A stretch of DNA of 64,000 nt. It comes from Haloarchaeobius sp. FL176. GTDB taxonomy: Archaea > Halobacteriota > Halobacteria > Halobacteriales > Natrialbaceae. The position numbers and the translations under genes were made by a program. The stretch spans positions 62,001 to 126,000 of the forward strand of contig NZ_JANJYH010000007.1 of NCBI RefSeq assembly GCF_024609245.1, in the 5' to 3' direction. This document shows positions 30,450 through 39,801 of the stretch, piece after piece; the stretch's first letter is position 1, and each line of letters opens with the position of its first letter. The notes under the pieces were generated by a model. It made no database searches. It was not told the origin of the DNA and worked only from the letters and a program-made list of their open reading frames with translations.

Positions 30450-30715
30450 GCCTCTACCACCTCTGTCGTGTCGTCTTCACGCATGAGCATCACGGCGAAC
30501 GTGATCAGGATGAGTACCCCGCCGACGTAGACCAGAATCTGCATCGCGGCGAGGAACTCTGCCTGTTGCATCACGTAGTGTACCGCGACGCTGAGTAGCG
30601 CGACGCCCAGGAAGAGTGCGGAGTGCCACACGTCTTCCACCAGGACGACGCCGACGCTACTTGCCACCGTGACGATGGCGAAGAGCGCGAAGGCGACGAG
30701 TTCTGCGAGTGCCAT
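30446..30715 (-). CDS. nuoJ1: Complex I subunit J, first half
   Basis: The 89-residue proximal half of NuoJ has three helices (MALAELVAFALFAIVTVAS; HSALFLGVALLSVAVHYVM; ILVYVGGVLILITFAVML). The last matches the conserved NuoJ helix three with its pi-bulge. The ATG at 30715 is chosen since the frame upstream is non-coding in character. Its stop overlaps the nuoJ2 start by four bases. Confidence 0.9.
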   Translation of the reverse strand: MALAELVAFALFAIVTVASSVGVVLVEDVWHSALFLGVALLSVAVHYVMQQAEFLAAMQILVYVGGVLILITFAVMLMREDDTTEVVEA

Positions 30716-30768
30716 TGTTTGGGTTCTCCTGTCGCTGTATGTTGAAGATTTCGAGACGGCCGTACCGT

Positions 30769-31230
30769 CTACTGGTAATCGACCTCGCCGTCGCCCTCGC
30801 CGATCCACGCGCCGCGGTCCGGTTCGCGGGACTCGAGGGGGTCGATGTCCTTGTACCAGGGAACGCTCTTGAGCTGTTCTTTGTTGTAGACGAGGTCGTC
30901 CTTCGTGTCGCCGGTGAACTCGAAGTTCTGGGTCAGCAGGATGGCGTCCACCGGGCAGACCTCCTCACAGAGCCGGCAGTAGATGCATTGCCCGATGTGA
31001 AGGTTGTACTGCTCGCCGTTGCGCTGTGCGTCGGTTACGATGTGGATGGTGTCGTTCGGACACACGTTCTCGCACTGGCGGCACCAGATACACCGCTCCT
31101 GGCTGAACTTGTGGACGCCGCGGAACCGCGGCGAGACCTCGGGCGGTGTCTCCGGGTACTTGACGGTGAACGTCTCACCGTCCAGTGCGTGTTTCATCGT
31201 GGTCGCCATGGATTTGAGTATGCCGATCAT
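30769..31230 (-). CDS. nuoI: Complex I subunit I (2[4Fe-4S] ferredoxin-like)
   Basis: A 153-residue peripheral-arm protein carrying two 4Fe-4S clusters (N6a and N6b): CysxxCysxxCysxxxCysPro is found at residues 47-58 and again at 82-93. The start at 31230 overlaps the nuoH stop by four bases and is preferred over an upstream start. In the absence of NuoE, F and G this subunit may be the entry point for electrons from an unknown donor. Confidence 0.95.
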   Translation of the reverse strand: MIGILKSMATTMKHALDGETFTVKYPETPPEVSPRFRGVHKFSQERCIWCRQCENVCPNDTIHIVTDAQRNGEQYNLHIGQCIYCRLCEEVCPVDAILLTQNFEFTGDTKDDLVYNKEQLKSVPWYKDIDPLESREPDRGAWIGEGDGEVDYQ

Positions 31231-32297
31231 GCAATCACCCCGACAAGAAGTGCGGTCAGCAGCAGGTTCGCGAAGGAGAGCACGAGCATCCCCTTCCAGC
31301 CGATCTCGATGAGCTGGTCGATGCGAACGCGCGGGACCGCAGAGCGTGCCCACTGGGTAAAGAGGAACACACCCCAGATCTTCGCCGTGAACCAGAGGAA
31401 GCCGATGGACTCCGGACCCGGGCCGGCAGCACCGCCCAGGAACAGCGTCGCGATGATGGCGCCCCCGAGGAAAATGTGCAGGAACTCGCCCAGGTAGATG
31501 AGGACGAAGTAGACCGAGGAGTACTCGGTCTGGTAGCCTGCGACGATCTCGGTCGGTGCCTCCGGGATGTCGAACGGGTTACGGCCGACCTCGGCGAGGT
31601 TCGCGATCATGAACAGCGCGAACGCGAACGGGTTCACGAACGCGAACCACGAGGGAATCGAGACCCCCGCGATGGTCACCAGGGTCTCCTGCTGGACGGC
31701 GACGATCTCGCTCATCTGGAGCGACTGCGTGAACAGCACGACAGACGCGCCCGTGAGGACGAGCGGGATCTCGTACGCGACGTTCTGTGCGATGGCGCGC
31801 AGCGCACCGAGCATCGAGTACTTGTTCGACGACGCGTAGCCGGCCATCGTCAGGCCGAGCGTCGCGATCGAGGCCACCGCGAAGACGTACACCAGCCCCG
31901 ACTCGGGGTCGGCGAGCTGGATGTTCAGCGGGCCAAGCCCGCCCATCGGGATGACCGCGAAGCCGAGCAGCGCCGAGCCCGCGACGATGAGCGGTCCGAG
32001 GTCGTACGCTGGTCTGTCGACATCCTCGGGGATGATGAGCTCCTTCGAGAGCAGCCGGAGCGCGTCGGCCGGGATGGTCCCCAGGCCGAACGGCCCGATG
32101 CGGTTGGCCGCGATACGGTCGGTGAACGCGGCGGTGATCTTCCGCTTCGCCCACGGACCCGCGACGCCCGTGTACGCCAGCATCACGCTCCCGACGAGGA
32201 ACGCGCCCACGAACGCCGCGATGCCCTGCCCGAGCACCGTGTCGGGAAGGCCGACCGCCGTCCGGATGGTCTCCGGAAGCAGCTGCTCCGTCGCCAT
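31227..32297 (-). CDS. nuoH: Complex I subunit H
   Basis: The 356-residue, eight-helix subunit forms much of the quinone channel. Signatures are DRIAANRIGPFG near residue 60 and GWKGMLVLSFANLL near the end, plus conserved acidic loops such as AEVGRNPFDIPEAPTEIVAGY. It overlaps nuoCD by one base and nuoI by four, so the block is translated as a coupled unit. Confidence 0.95.
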   Translation of the reverse strand: MATEQLLPETIRTAVGLPDTVLGQGIAAFVGAFLVGSVMLAYTGVAGPWAKRKITAAFTDRIAANRIGPFGLGTIPADALRLLSKELIIPEDVDRPAYDLGPLIVAGSALLGFAVIPMGGLGPLNIQLADPESGLVYVFAVASIATLGLTMAGYASSNKYSMLGALRAIAQNVAYEIPLVLTGASVVLFTQSLQMSEIVAVQQETLVTIAGVSIPSWFAFVNPFAFALFMIANLAEVGRNPFDIPEAPTEIVAGYQTEYSSVYFVLIYLGEFLHIFLGGAIIATLFLGGAAGPGPESIGFLWFTAKIWGVFLFTQWARSAVPRVRIDQLIEIGWKGMLVLSFANLLLTALLVGVIA

Positions 32298-33967
32298 CAG
32301 CGGTCCACCTCTCCGAGCACGATGTCGAGGCTACCGAGCGAGGCGATGAGGTCGGGGATATACTCACCCTCGGACATCTCGCCCAGCGTCTGCAGGTTCG
32401 AGAAGCACGGGCTCCGGATCTTGAATCGTCCGGGCTTGTCCGTGCCGTCCGAGCGGATGTAGATGCCGAGTTCGCCCTTCGCGGCTTCGACCGCGCGGTA
32501 GGTCTCCGCGTCCGCATCGGGCTTGAGCGTGCGGGGGACGTTGGACTGGATGGTCCGGTCGTCCTCCGGCCACTCCTCGAGCAGGTCGACACACTGCTCG
32601 ATGATCTTCGCGGACTCCTCGACCTCCTGCATGCGCACGATGACGCGCGAGAAGTTGTCGCAGCCGTCCTCGGTGACGACGTCCCAGTCGAGCTCGTCGT
32701 AGTAGCCGTATGGGTCGTCGCGCCGCAGGTCGTAGTCGATGCCGGAGGCACGGGCGACCGGCCCGGTCGCGCCGTAGCTCTTGGCGACCTCAGGCTCGAG
32801 GATGCCCGTGTCGACACAGCGGAGCTGGAAGATCTCGTTGCCCGTGATGAGGTCGTGGTACTCCTCCAGCTTCGCGGGCAGCTCCTCGAGGAAGTCCCGC
32901 GTCTTCTCGAAGAACTCCTCGCGGGGCTCGGGCAGGTCCCAGGCGACCCCGCCGAGGCGGAAGTAGTTGAACATCATCCGCTGGCCGGTGAGGTCCTCCA
33001 GAATGTTCTGGATGACTTCGCGGTCGCGGAACGCGTACTGGAACGTCGCGGTGAAGTCGCCGAAGACGTCAAGCGCGAACGTCCCGAGCGCGAGCATGTG
33101 TGCGGCGATGCGGCACAGCTCGGCGGACATCGTCCGGATGACCTGTGCGTACTCCGGCACCTCGATGTCCGCGAGGTCCTCGGCCGCGCGGGCGTACGCC
33201 CACTCGTTGAGGATGCCCGCCGAGACGTAGTCCCAGCGGTCGGGGTACGGCATAATCTGGTGGCGGTAAGTGCCGTTCTGACACATCTGCTCCTCGCACC
33301 GGTGGAGGTAGCCGATGTCCGGGTCCACGTCCGCGACGGTCTCGCCGTCGAGCACCGTCTTGACGTGCAACACGCCGTGGGTCGCCGGGTGGTGCGGGCC
33401 GATGTTGAGGAACATCGTGTCCGCCTCGTCGTCCACGTGGTCGTCACGGAGCGGGTTGTCCCACTCGCTCAGCGTGACGATCTGTGGGCTGTCCTGGTCG
33501 TAGTCCTGGCCGAGCGGGTGGCCTTGCCACGTCTCGGGGAGCAGGATACGCCGCGGGTCCGGGTGGTCCTCGTAGTTGATGCCGACGAGGTCGTACGCCT
33601 CGCGCTCGTGCCAGTCGGCGGTCCGGAACACCGGCTCCGCGGACTGGCTGATCGGCTCGTCCTTCGAGGCCGGGACGACGACGCTGACCTCCTGGGTCGG
33701 GTCGTCGTACTGCTTCATGTGGTAGATGGACTCGTACCGGTCCTCGTACTCCTGGGCGGTGACACACGAGAGGTGGTCGTAACCCATGTCGTCCCGCAGT
33801 GCGGACAGCGTGTCCTGCACCTGGTCCGGCCGGACGACCACGGAGGCGTCCGCGTTGAGGTGTTCCTCGGTAGTCTGGACGGTATCGCCGAGCGTGTCGA
33901 GCACCTCGTCCTCGACGGTGACGCCGGCTTCGATCTCCGGTGTCTCCTCGGTCTCCTCGACGCTCAT
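32297..33967 (-). CDS. nuoCD: Complex I fused subunits C and D
   Basis: A 556-residue fusion. Residues about 20-180 are the 30-kDa NuoC part (EREAYDLVGINYEDHPDPRRILLPE signature) and the rest is the 49-kDa NuoD part (GPHHPATHGVLHV, then YLHRCEEQMCQN and ARASGIDYDLRRDDPYG), which lines the quinone cavity with NuoB. Fusion of C and D is common in many lineages. The hydrogenase-type Cys ligands are absent, as expected for complex I. Confidence 0.95.
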   Translation of the reverse strand: MSVEETEETPEIEAGVTVEDEVLDTLGDTVQTTEEHLNADASVVVRPDQVQDTLSALRDDMGYDHLSCVTAQEYEDRYESIYHMKQYDDPTQEVSVVVPASKDEPISQSAEPVFRTADWHEREAYDLVGINYEDHPDPRRILLPETWQGHPLGQDYDQDSPQIVTLSEWDNPLRDDHVDDEADTMFLNIGPHHPATHGVLHVKTVLDGETVADVDPDIGYLHRCEEQMCQNGTYRHQIMPYPDRWDYVSAGILNEWAYARAAEDLADIEVPEYAQVIRTMSAELCRIAAHMLALGTFALDVFGDFTATFQYAFRDREVIQNILEDLTGQRMMFNYFRLGGVAWDLPEPREEFFEKTRDFLEELPAKLEEYHDLITGNEIFQLRCVDTGILEPEVAKSYGATGPVARASGIDYDLRRDDPYGYYDELDWDVVTEDGCDNFSRVIVRMQEVEESAKIIEQCVDLLEEWPEDDRTIQSNVPRTLKPDADAETYRAVEAAKGELGIYIRSDGTDKPGRFKIRSPCFSNLQTLGEMSEGEYIPDLIASLGSLDIVLGEVDR

Positions 33968-34665
33968 GGCGAATCAGCCCAGTTGTACCGCATTGCGAGG
34001 GTTTCCTCGTCGATCTGGTCGGCGAGTTTGTCGACGACCTCGTCGCGTTCCATGTCGCCGAACTGCTCGAGTTCGTACGGCTTGACGACCACGGGCGAGG
34101 ACTCGCCGTTGGCGATGCGCTCCTGGAGTTTCGCGACGCCGTAGACCAGCGCCTCGGGGCGCGGCGGGCAGCCGGGGACGTGGATGTCCACCGGGATGAC
34201 CTCCTCGGCACCCTTGATGACGTTGTACCCCTCCTGGAACGGCCCACCGGAGATGGTACACGAGCCCATGCCGACGACGAACTTCGGCTCGGGCATCTGG
34301 TCGTAGACGCGCTTCATCCGCGGGGCGAACTTGGAGACGATGGTCCCCGGCACGATGATGACGTCCGCCTGTCGCGGCGATGCCCGGGGGACACCCGCGT
34401 GGAAGCGGTCCAGATCGTGCTTGATCGCATACGTGTGGATCATCTCGATGCTGCAGCATGCGATACCGAACTGCAGCATGAACATCGACGACCCCCGCAC
34501 CCAGTTCATGAACTTGTCGAACTTGGTGAGAATGAACGGAGAGGAGCCGAGCGCCTCACGGAGTCGCGAGTTGAAGCGGTCGTCCAGCCCCTCGCCCATC
34601 CGGGCGTCGCGTGTGTCTGTCAGCATGTCTGTACTCCCGCCGTCGATAGGGTTGTCGCTACTCAT
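33964..34665 (-). CDS. nuoB: Complex I subunit B (N2 cluster)
   Basis: A 233-residue protein that holds the terminal 4Fe-4S cluster N2. The ligands Cys70-Cys71, Cys136 and Cys166 are present in FGIACCSIEM, GMGSCTISGG and VPGCPPRPE. The haloarchaeal form has a longer N-terminus of about 45 residues. The ATG at 34665 overlaps the nuoA stop by four bases. Confidence 0.95.
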   Translation of the reverse strand: MSSDNPIDGGSTDMLTDTRDARMGEGLDDRFNSRLREALGSSPFILTKFDKFMNWVRGSSMFMLQFGIACCSIEMIHTYAIKHDLDRFHAGVPRASPRQADVIIVPGTIVSKFAPRMKRVYDQMPEPKFVVGMGSCTISGGPFQEGYNVIKGAEEVIPVDIHVPGCPPRPEALVYGVAKLQERIANGESSPVVVKPYELEQFGDMERDEVVDKLADQIDEETLAMRYNWADSP

Positions 34666-35072
34666 CGTTTTGCCTGTACCTGCGATTCCGAACGCGCGCT
34701 CTTGGCCCACTTCACCGCGCCGTTGTGCCAGGCCCATCCCAGACCCGCGACGAGCACGGTGACGAACACCAGCATCGGGACCAGTATGGGGCCGAGTGCT
34801 ACCCCACCTTCGAGTGCAGAGCCGTAGATGACCGTCCACGGGAAGATCAGGACGGTCTCGATGTCGAAGATGGTGAACAGCAGTGCGACCATGTAGTACT
34901 GGATGTTGAAGCGGATGCGAGTCCCACCAGTCGGGATCTCACCACTCTCGTAGGTGGCGCGCTTGCTGTCTTCAGGAACGCTCGGTCTGAGCAGTGCCGA
35001 GACCGACATCATGCTGAGCGGAATCAGCACGCCGACGAGTGCGAGCGCCCCAATGGCTATCCATGGATTCAT
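34662..35072 (-). CDS. nuoA: Complex I subunit A
   Basis: First gene of the operon: 136 residues with three helices. The conserved Glu and Asp of helix two appear in YYMVALLFTIFDIETVLIFPW. The start at 35072 (MNPWIAIG) lies about 40 bases after a clear TATA element; a longer frame up to 35114 would overlap it. Confidence 0.93.
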   Translation of the reverse strand: MNPWIAIGALALVGVLIPLSMMSVSALLRPSVPEDSKRATYESGEIPTGGTRIRFNIQYYMVALLFTIFDIETVLIFPWTVIYGSALEGGVALGPILVPMLVFVTVLVAGLGWAWHNGAVKWAKSARSESQVQAKR

Positions 35073-35110
35073 GCCGTATTCTCCGTAACATCCGGGGCTT
35101 TGAAGCGCAC

Positions 35111-35120
35111 CCATATAAGG
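35111..35120 (-). promoter_or_regulatory. TATA element of the nuo operon
   Basis: On the minus strand CCTTATATGG stands 39-48 bases before the nuoA ATG, in GC-rich DNA. This would put transcription start about 15 bases before the gene. It is the only good promoter visible for the eleven-gene block. Confidence 0.55.
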
Positions 35121-35272
35121 GTTGATTCTTGCGATTTCCCGTGGTTTGCCCCGGTTCCAGTCCCGGAAACGTTCACGGCCGAGTGGGTGCGGGTATTTTT
35201 AACTGAACCCTGGTTGCCAGGCTGCTACCGACGGGGTAATCCGAGAATAATCGAGGGCCAGCAGTGGCCTCG

Positions 35273-35914
35273 TCAGTCCCGCCGGTCCTTGAACGCGGGC
35301 GTCCCGAGTTCGTGGAGGTCGCGGGAGACCGCCGCCACGTCGCCCTTCAGACCCTCGTGGTAGGCCACGAGCCGCTCTCGGAGCTCGTCGTGCTCGCGGG
35401 CCAGTATCTGTGCCGCCGACAGCGCGGCGTTGAACGACTTCCCGGCGTCGACGGCGGTCAGCGGCGCACCCTGTGGCATCCCGATGACCGAGTCGACGCT
35501 CTTCTCCTGTACCGGGACCCCGACGACCGGTACCGGGTACGCGATGGATGCGGTCATGTTCGGCAGGTCGGCCGACTTCCCACCCGCGCCGGCGATAATG
35601 ACGTCGATGCCGCGGTCCTCGGCGGTCTCGGCGTAGGCGTACATCAGCTCGGGCGTACGGTGTGCGGAGACGACGTACGTTTCGAACGTGAACCGCGTCG
35701 CCGGCGGGTCGTCGTAGTCGGTCACCTCGGCGAAGCCGAGCTCGTCAACCAGGGCGTCGTAGGCGCCGCCACGGCCGCTCTCCGAGCCCATCATCACGTC
35801 GAGGTCGGAGTCCGATCCCATGACGATGCCAACGTCAGGGGTGTCCTCGTCGGGTCGGTCGCGCTGTGCTTCCGCGTGCAGGTCGTCGATGAGGTCGTCG
35901 AGTTCGTCTGTCAT
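35273..35914 (-). CDS. purE: N5-carboxyaminoimidazole ribonucleotide mutase
   Basis: PurE moves the carboxyl group from N5-CAIR to C4 in purine synthesis. The 213-residue protein contains VGIVMGSDSDLDVM (phosphate binding), SAHRTPELMYAYAETAEDRGIDVIIAGAGG and PVIGVPVQ-like sequence as PVVGVPVQEKSVDS. An N-terminal extension of about 25 residues and a short insert after the MGSDSD loop are extra to bacterial class I enzymes. It is directly downstream of purK in the same direction with six bases between. Confidence 0.95.
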   Translation of the reverse strand: MTDELDDLIDDLHAEAQRDRPDEDTPDVGIVMGSDSDLDVMMGSESGRGGAYDALVDELGFAEVTDYDDPPATRFTFETYVVSAHRTPELMYAYAETAEDRGIDVIIAGAGGKSADLPNMTASIAYPVPVVGVPVQEKSVDSVIGMPQGAPLTAVDAGKSFNAALSAAQILAREHDELRERLVAYHEGLKGDVAAVSRDLHELGTPAFKDRRD

Positions 35915-35920
35915 GGGTTG

Positions 35921-37075
35921 CTACTCGAAGGTGAGGCCGTCCACGAGCGAGCGGGTGCTGGCGAGCAGTTCCGCCCGTGATTCGTCGTCCGTTGCGACCT
36001 GTGTGACGTGGCCCATCTTCCGGAGCGGCCGGGCCTCGTGCTTGCCGTACCAGTGCAGGTTCGCGCCGGGCGTCGCGAGCACGTCCGAGACGGTGTCGAT
36101 CTGCGCCGGACGCGACTCGTCGCCGTCGGCGAGGATGTTCTTCGTTACGGTCGGCCCACGGAGGGCGGTCGCACCGAGCGGCCAGCCCACGACCGCGCGG
36201 AGGTGCTGCTCGAACTGTGAGGTGTGCGCGCCTTCGATGGACCAGTGCCCGGAGTTGTGCGGTCGGGGAGCGATCTCGTTGACGAGGATGCGCCCGTCGG
36301 TCGTCTCGAACAGTTCGATGGCGTAGACGCCGCGCCCGTCGAGGAGGTCGAGCACGTCCCGTCCCACCTGCTCGGCCTCTTCGAGTACCGACTCCGGCGA
36401 GCGTGACGGGACGACCATCTCACGCAGTATCTCCGCCTCGTGGATGTTCTCGCCGACCGGGAAGGTGGCCACCTCGCCGTCGCCCTGTGCGGCGACCACC
36501 GATATCTCGCGCTCGTAGTCGACGAACGCCTCGACCATCGCGGGTCCGCCGACGGCGTCCATCGCCGCCTCGGCGTCGTCGACGGACTCGACGGGGACGT
36601 TCCCCCGGCCGTCGTAGCCGCCCGTCCGAGCCTTCAGCATCGCCGGTGTCCCGAGCTCGTCCAGTGCCGCGCGGAGGTCGTCGGCGTCGTCGACCTGGCG
36701 GAACGGCGGCACCGGGACACCGGCGTCGGCGAGCGCCGCTTTCTGGTGGAGCTTGTCGTGGATGAGCGACAGCGTCGCCGGGTCCGGGTGGCAGGGGACG
36801 CCGGTCGCCTCGCTGACCTCGTCGAGGCGCTCCTGGTCGGCGAGCTCGATCTCGAAGGTGAGGAAATCTGACCGTTCGGCGAGGTCGCGGATGGCGTCGG
36901 CGTCGTCGAAGTCGGCGACGAGCTGGTCCGTCGCGACCTGGGCCGCCGGTGCGTCCGGCGTCGGGTCGAGGACCACGAGTTCGATACCCAGGGGGGCCGC
37001 CGCCTCCCCGAGCATCCGTCCGAGCTGGCCACCGCCGACCACGCCGACCGTCGGGCCTGGTAGGCTCGCGGGCAT
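35921..37075 (-). CDS. purK: N5-carboxyaminoimidazole ribonucleotide synthase
   Basis: PurK carboxylates aminoimidazole ribonucleotide with bicarbonate and ATP. This 384-residue ATP-grasp protein opens with VGVVGGGQLGRMLGEAA, has KARTGGYDGRG as the ATP-binding loop, and ends its core with NEIAPRPHNSGHWSIEGAHTSQFE, all diagnostic of PurK. It heads a purK-purE operon. Confidence 0.96.
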   Translation of the reverse strand: MPASLPGPTVGVVGGGQLGRMLGEAAAPLGIELVVLDPTPDAPAAQVATDQLVADFDDADAIRDLAERSDFLTFEIELADQERLDEVSEATGVPCHPDPATLSLIHDKLHQKAALADAGVPVPPFRQVDDADDLRAALDELGTPAMLKARTGGYDGRGNVPVESVDDAEAAMDAVGGPAMVEAFVDYEREISVVAAQGDGEVATFPVGENIHEAEILREMVVPSRSPESVLEEAEQVGRDVLDLLDGRGVYAIELFETTDGRILVNEIAPRPHNSGHWSIEGAHTSQFEQHLRAVVGWPLGATALRGPTVTKNILADGDESRPAQIDTVSDVLATPGANLHWYGKHEARPLRKMGHVTQVATDDESRAELLASTRSLVDGLTFE

Positions 37076-37114
37076 GTGAACGGGCCTTCCGAAGGAGCGC
37101 GCTTAACGCTTGCT

Positions 37115-39181
37115 CTATCGGCCGGTCGACGCGTTGACGAAGACGACCGTGTCGGTCCCGTTCACCGTCAGCTGCAGGTCGTACTGCTCGTAGCCGCCGC
37201 CGAGTTCGCGGGCGACGGTGTCCCGGTGGACCGCCCGCGCCACGATGACGGGCGGCGGGGATGTCAGCGCGGCGCGGAGCGCGGTCGCGTTCCGGGCGCT
37301 CGCCGTCTCCAGACCCTGCTGTTCGAAGTACCAGGGCAGCGGGAGACGGTTGTACCACGCCTCGTTGCGGGCGAGCTGCCGGTAGCTGTCGTTGCGCCAG
37401 CCGTACTCGTCGGTCACGGGCAGCCTGTCGGCGGCGGACTCGTCGTCCATCGCGAAGTACGCACCGTAGTAGAGTACGTCCGGGCCGCCGCCGTGGCCGG
37501 CGGTGGCGGCCGAGACCTGCGCGAGCGCCGGGTCGAGGTCCGTGCCGGGCTGGCCGGACTGGACCAGGCCGTTGTCCGGCGACGCCGGCGAGTGATACGA
37601 TGTCGTGACCGCAGCGCCGACGGCCGTGCCCGCGGCACCGGTGAGGACGAGCACCGCGAGCGCGGCCGGGACGGTGCGGCGGTCAGTGACGGCGTCGCGG
37701 CCCCAGCGGTAGACCAGCGAGAGGGCGACGGCGGCGGGCATCGCGAGTGGGACCGCGACGTGGACCGCGTGCCAGGGCCCCATCCCGTACATGACGACGG
37801 GGTAGACGAGCACGCTGGCGAGGCCCCAGTAGCCACAGAAGGCGACGAGGTCCCGCGACCCGCCGTCGCGGTAGCGGTCGAGCAGGAACCCCGCGATGCC
37901 GAACACGACTGTCACGGCCGCGCCGGCGAGCAGCGTCCGCAGGAAGAACGTCGTGTATGGAAGCAGGGACTGGTCCTGCACCGAGCCGAACCAGAGCTCG
38001 CTGGCGGCGGTCCAGCTCCCGAACAGGGCCTGTTCGACGAGGTCGGCCAGCAGTAGCGGGTCGCCAGCGACCGCGTCGAGGCTCTGCCCCCGAGGAAGGT
38101 ACAGCGCGGCGACGACGACCGTGAACACGACGCCGGAGAAGAGCACCGGCCCGCGCCACAGACTGAGCGTCCGTCCCGCGGCGGAGCCCCGGAGGAGCAC
38201 GCCGAGCACGTACGCCCCGGCGACGAGCCACGCCACCGCGTACGTCGCCACGACGCCGTCGCCGACGAGCACCAGTATCGAGAGCGCGGCGACGCCGACG
38301 CCAACGATTGCCGGGAACGCCTCCCCCTCGTCGGGCACGACCCAGAGCGCACAGCGCAGCGCGACCAGCAGCAGCACGATGACGGCGAACCGCCCGACGC
38401 CGGGGAGCAGTGCGACCACGACCGGGTTGAGCACCGCGAACAGGAGGACCGCCTCGTCGATGCGGTCGCGGAACCAGTCCGGCGCGGCGAGTCGCCGGTC
38501 GCCGTCGCCGACCAGCGACCAGCGCTTCCAGAACAGTCGATGGTCGACGAGCAGCGCGCCCGCCCCGAGCCAGCAGGCAAGGTACACCAGCGCGTTCTCC
38601 TTCGAAGCGACGGCGAGCGCGAACGAGACGCTCGCGGCGTACAGGTAGCCCGGGTCCCGCGTGTCGAGGAGCCGGACGAGGAGCCCGACAGTGACGAACG
38701 CGAACGTCGCCACGAGCAGGTCCGACCGGGCGAACCGCGAGTAGTAGAGCAGTGCCGGGTTCACCGCGAGCAGGGCCGCGAGGCTCAGGACCTCACTCCG
38801 GCGGAGTCGCTCCCGGAACAGCCACGCCGCCAGCGGGAGCATCCCACCGAGGAGCGCCGGCAGGAGCCGGGCGACGGCGTCGCCTGCTCCCAGAACGTCA
38901 AACAACAGTCTGTTCGCGTGCGCGAGCAGCGGTCCGTGGAGGATGGGCCGATACTCCCAGACACCGGTGGCGCCGTACCGGAGGACAGCGTAGCCGTGAC
39001 GGCCCTCGTCCCAGTGGGCCGTCCGTGCGCCGAGGTCGAGCAGTCTGAGGGCGGTCGCGAGAAGCGAGCAGGCGAGGACCGCCCCGAGGAGGGACCGGTC
39101 GGCCGACTCGGATTCCGTGCCGGAACCGTCGCCGGTTACGGGGCCGTCGTCGTCAGCCGAGGCTGCCGCCGCGTCTGCCAT
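37115..39181 (-). CDS. Agl23-like GT39-type membrane glycosyltransferase
   Basis: A 688-residue polytopic protein with about 12-13 helices. The first external loop has the acidic HWDEGRHGYAVLRYG, matching family GT39/PMT-like transferases with metal-binding Asp-Glu, followed by YRPILHGPLL. This pattern corresponds to the haloarchaeal TIGR03663 group, named flippase activity-associated Agl23. It probably works on lipid-linked sugars for protein glycosylation, but this is inferred from family. A further in-frame start lies at 39199. Confidence 0.8.
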   Translation of the reverse strand: MADAAAASADDDGPVTGDGSGTESESADRSLLGAVLACSLLATALRLLDLGARTAHWDEGRHGYAVLRYGATGVWEYRPILHGPLLAHANRLLFDVLGAGDAVARLLPALLGGMLPLAAWLFRERLRRSEVLSLAALLAVNPALLYYSRFARSDLLVATFAFVTVGLLVRLLDTRDPGYLYAASVSFALAVASKENALVYLACWLGAGALLVDHRLFWKRWSLVGDGDRRLAAPDWFRDRIDEAVLLFAVLNPVVVALLPGVGRFAVIVLLLVALRCALWVVPDEGEAFPAIVGVGVAALSILVLVGDGVVATYAVAWLVAGAYVLGVLLRGSAAGRTLSLWRGPVLFSGVVFTVVVAALYLPRGQSLDAVAGDPLLLADLVEQALFGSWTAASELWFGSVQDQSLLPYTTFFLRTLLAGAAVTVVFGIAGFLLDRYRDGGSRDLVAFCGYWGLASVLVYPVVMYGMGPWHAVHVAVPLAMPAAVALSLVYRWGRDAVTDRRTVPAALAVLVLTGAAGTAVGAAVTTSYHSPASPDNGLVQSGQPGTDLDPALAQVSAATAGHGGGPDVLYYGAYFAMDDESAADRLPVTDEYGWRNDSYRQLARNEAWYNRLPLPWYFEQQGLETASARNATALRAALTSPPPVIVARAVHRDTVARELGGGYEQYDLQLTVNGTDTVVFVNASTGR

Positions 39182-39399
39182 TGCTGTCGAACTGTCCACC
39201 CCTCGGGCATACGCTTTCCGTTCCTGTGTCGAGTTGTCCAGCTGTCACTCGTCTCCGGCAGGAGTGGAAACACCGCCTCGTGAGCCCTCGACTGCTCGCC
39301 GTCGCCGGTTGGCGGAGTCGACCAGCTTCGAGCCCCTCGCTACCGCTCCGCATTGTCCATAACGGTAGACCTTTGACGGACGATTCCGACGACTCTCGC

Positions 39400-39801
39400 A
39401 TGACCTCGCTCGGACTGGTGGTCGCGGAGTTCAACGCCTCGGTCACCGAGGAGATGGAGTCGGTCGCGCGAGACGCGGCGGCCGAGGCGGACGCGACGGT
39501 CGCGGAGACCGTCCACGTCCCGGGGGTGTACGACGCCCCGCTGGCCGCAGACCGGCTGGCGCGCCGGGACGATGTCGACGCGGTCGCGGTGCTCGGTGCC
39601 ATCGTCACCGGCGACACGGACCACGACCAGGTCATCGGGCACGCGACCGCCCAGAAGCTCACCGACGTGAGCCTGGACCGCGACCTCCCGGTCACGCTCG
39701 GCGTCACCGGCCCCGGTATGAGCGGTGCCGAGGCCAGGGAGCGCGTCGAGAACGCCGCGAAGGCCGTCGAGGGTGCTGTCAAACTGGTAGAACGACTATG
39801 A
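39400..39801 (+). CDS. ribH: 6,7-dimethyl-8-ribityllumazine synthase
   Basis: This 133-residue lumazine synthase makes the riboflavin precursor. It shows LVVAEFNASVTEEM at the start, VPGVYDAPLAADRLARR, the AVLGAIVTGDTDHDQVI loop with the catalytic His, and LPVTLGVTGPGMSGAEAR. Archaeal RibH is shorter than bacterial forms. The ATG at 39400 is chosen because upstream in-frame sequence lacks coding character. Its stop overlaps the next start (ATGA). The FAD-forming ribL lies 3 kb away on the other strand. Confidence 0.93.
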   Translation: MTSLGLVVAEFNASVTEEMESVARDAAAEADATVAETVHVPGVYDAPLAADRLARRDDVDAVAVLGAIVTGDTDHDQVIGHATAQKLTDVSLDRDLPVTLGVTGPGMSGAEARERVENAAKAVEGAVKLVERL

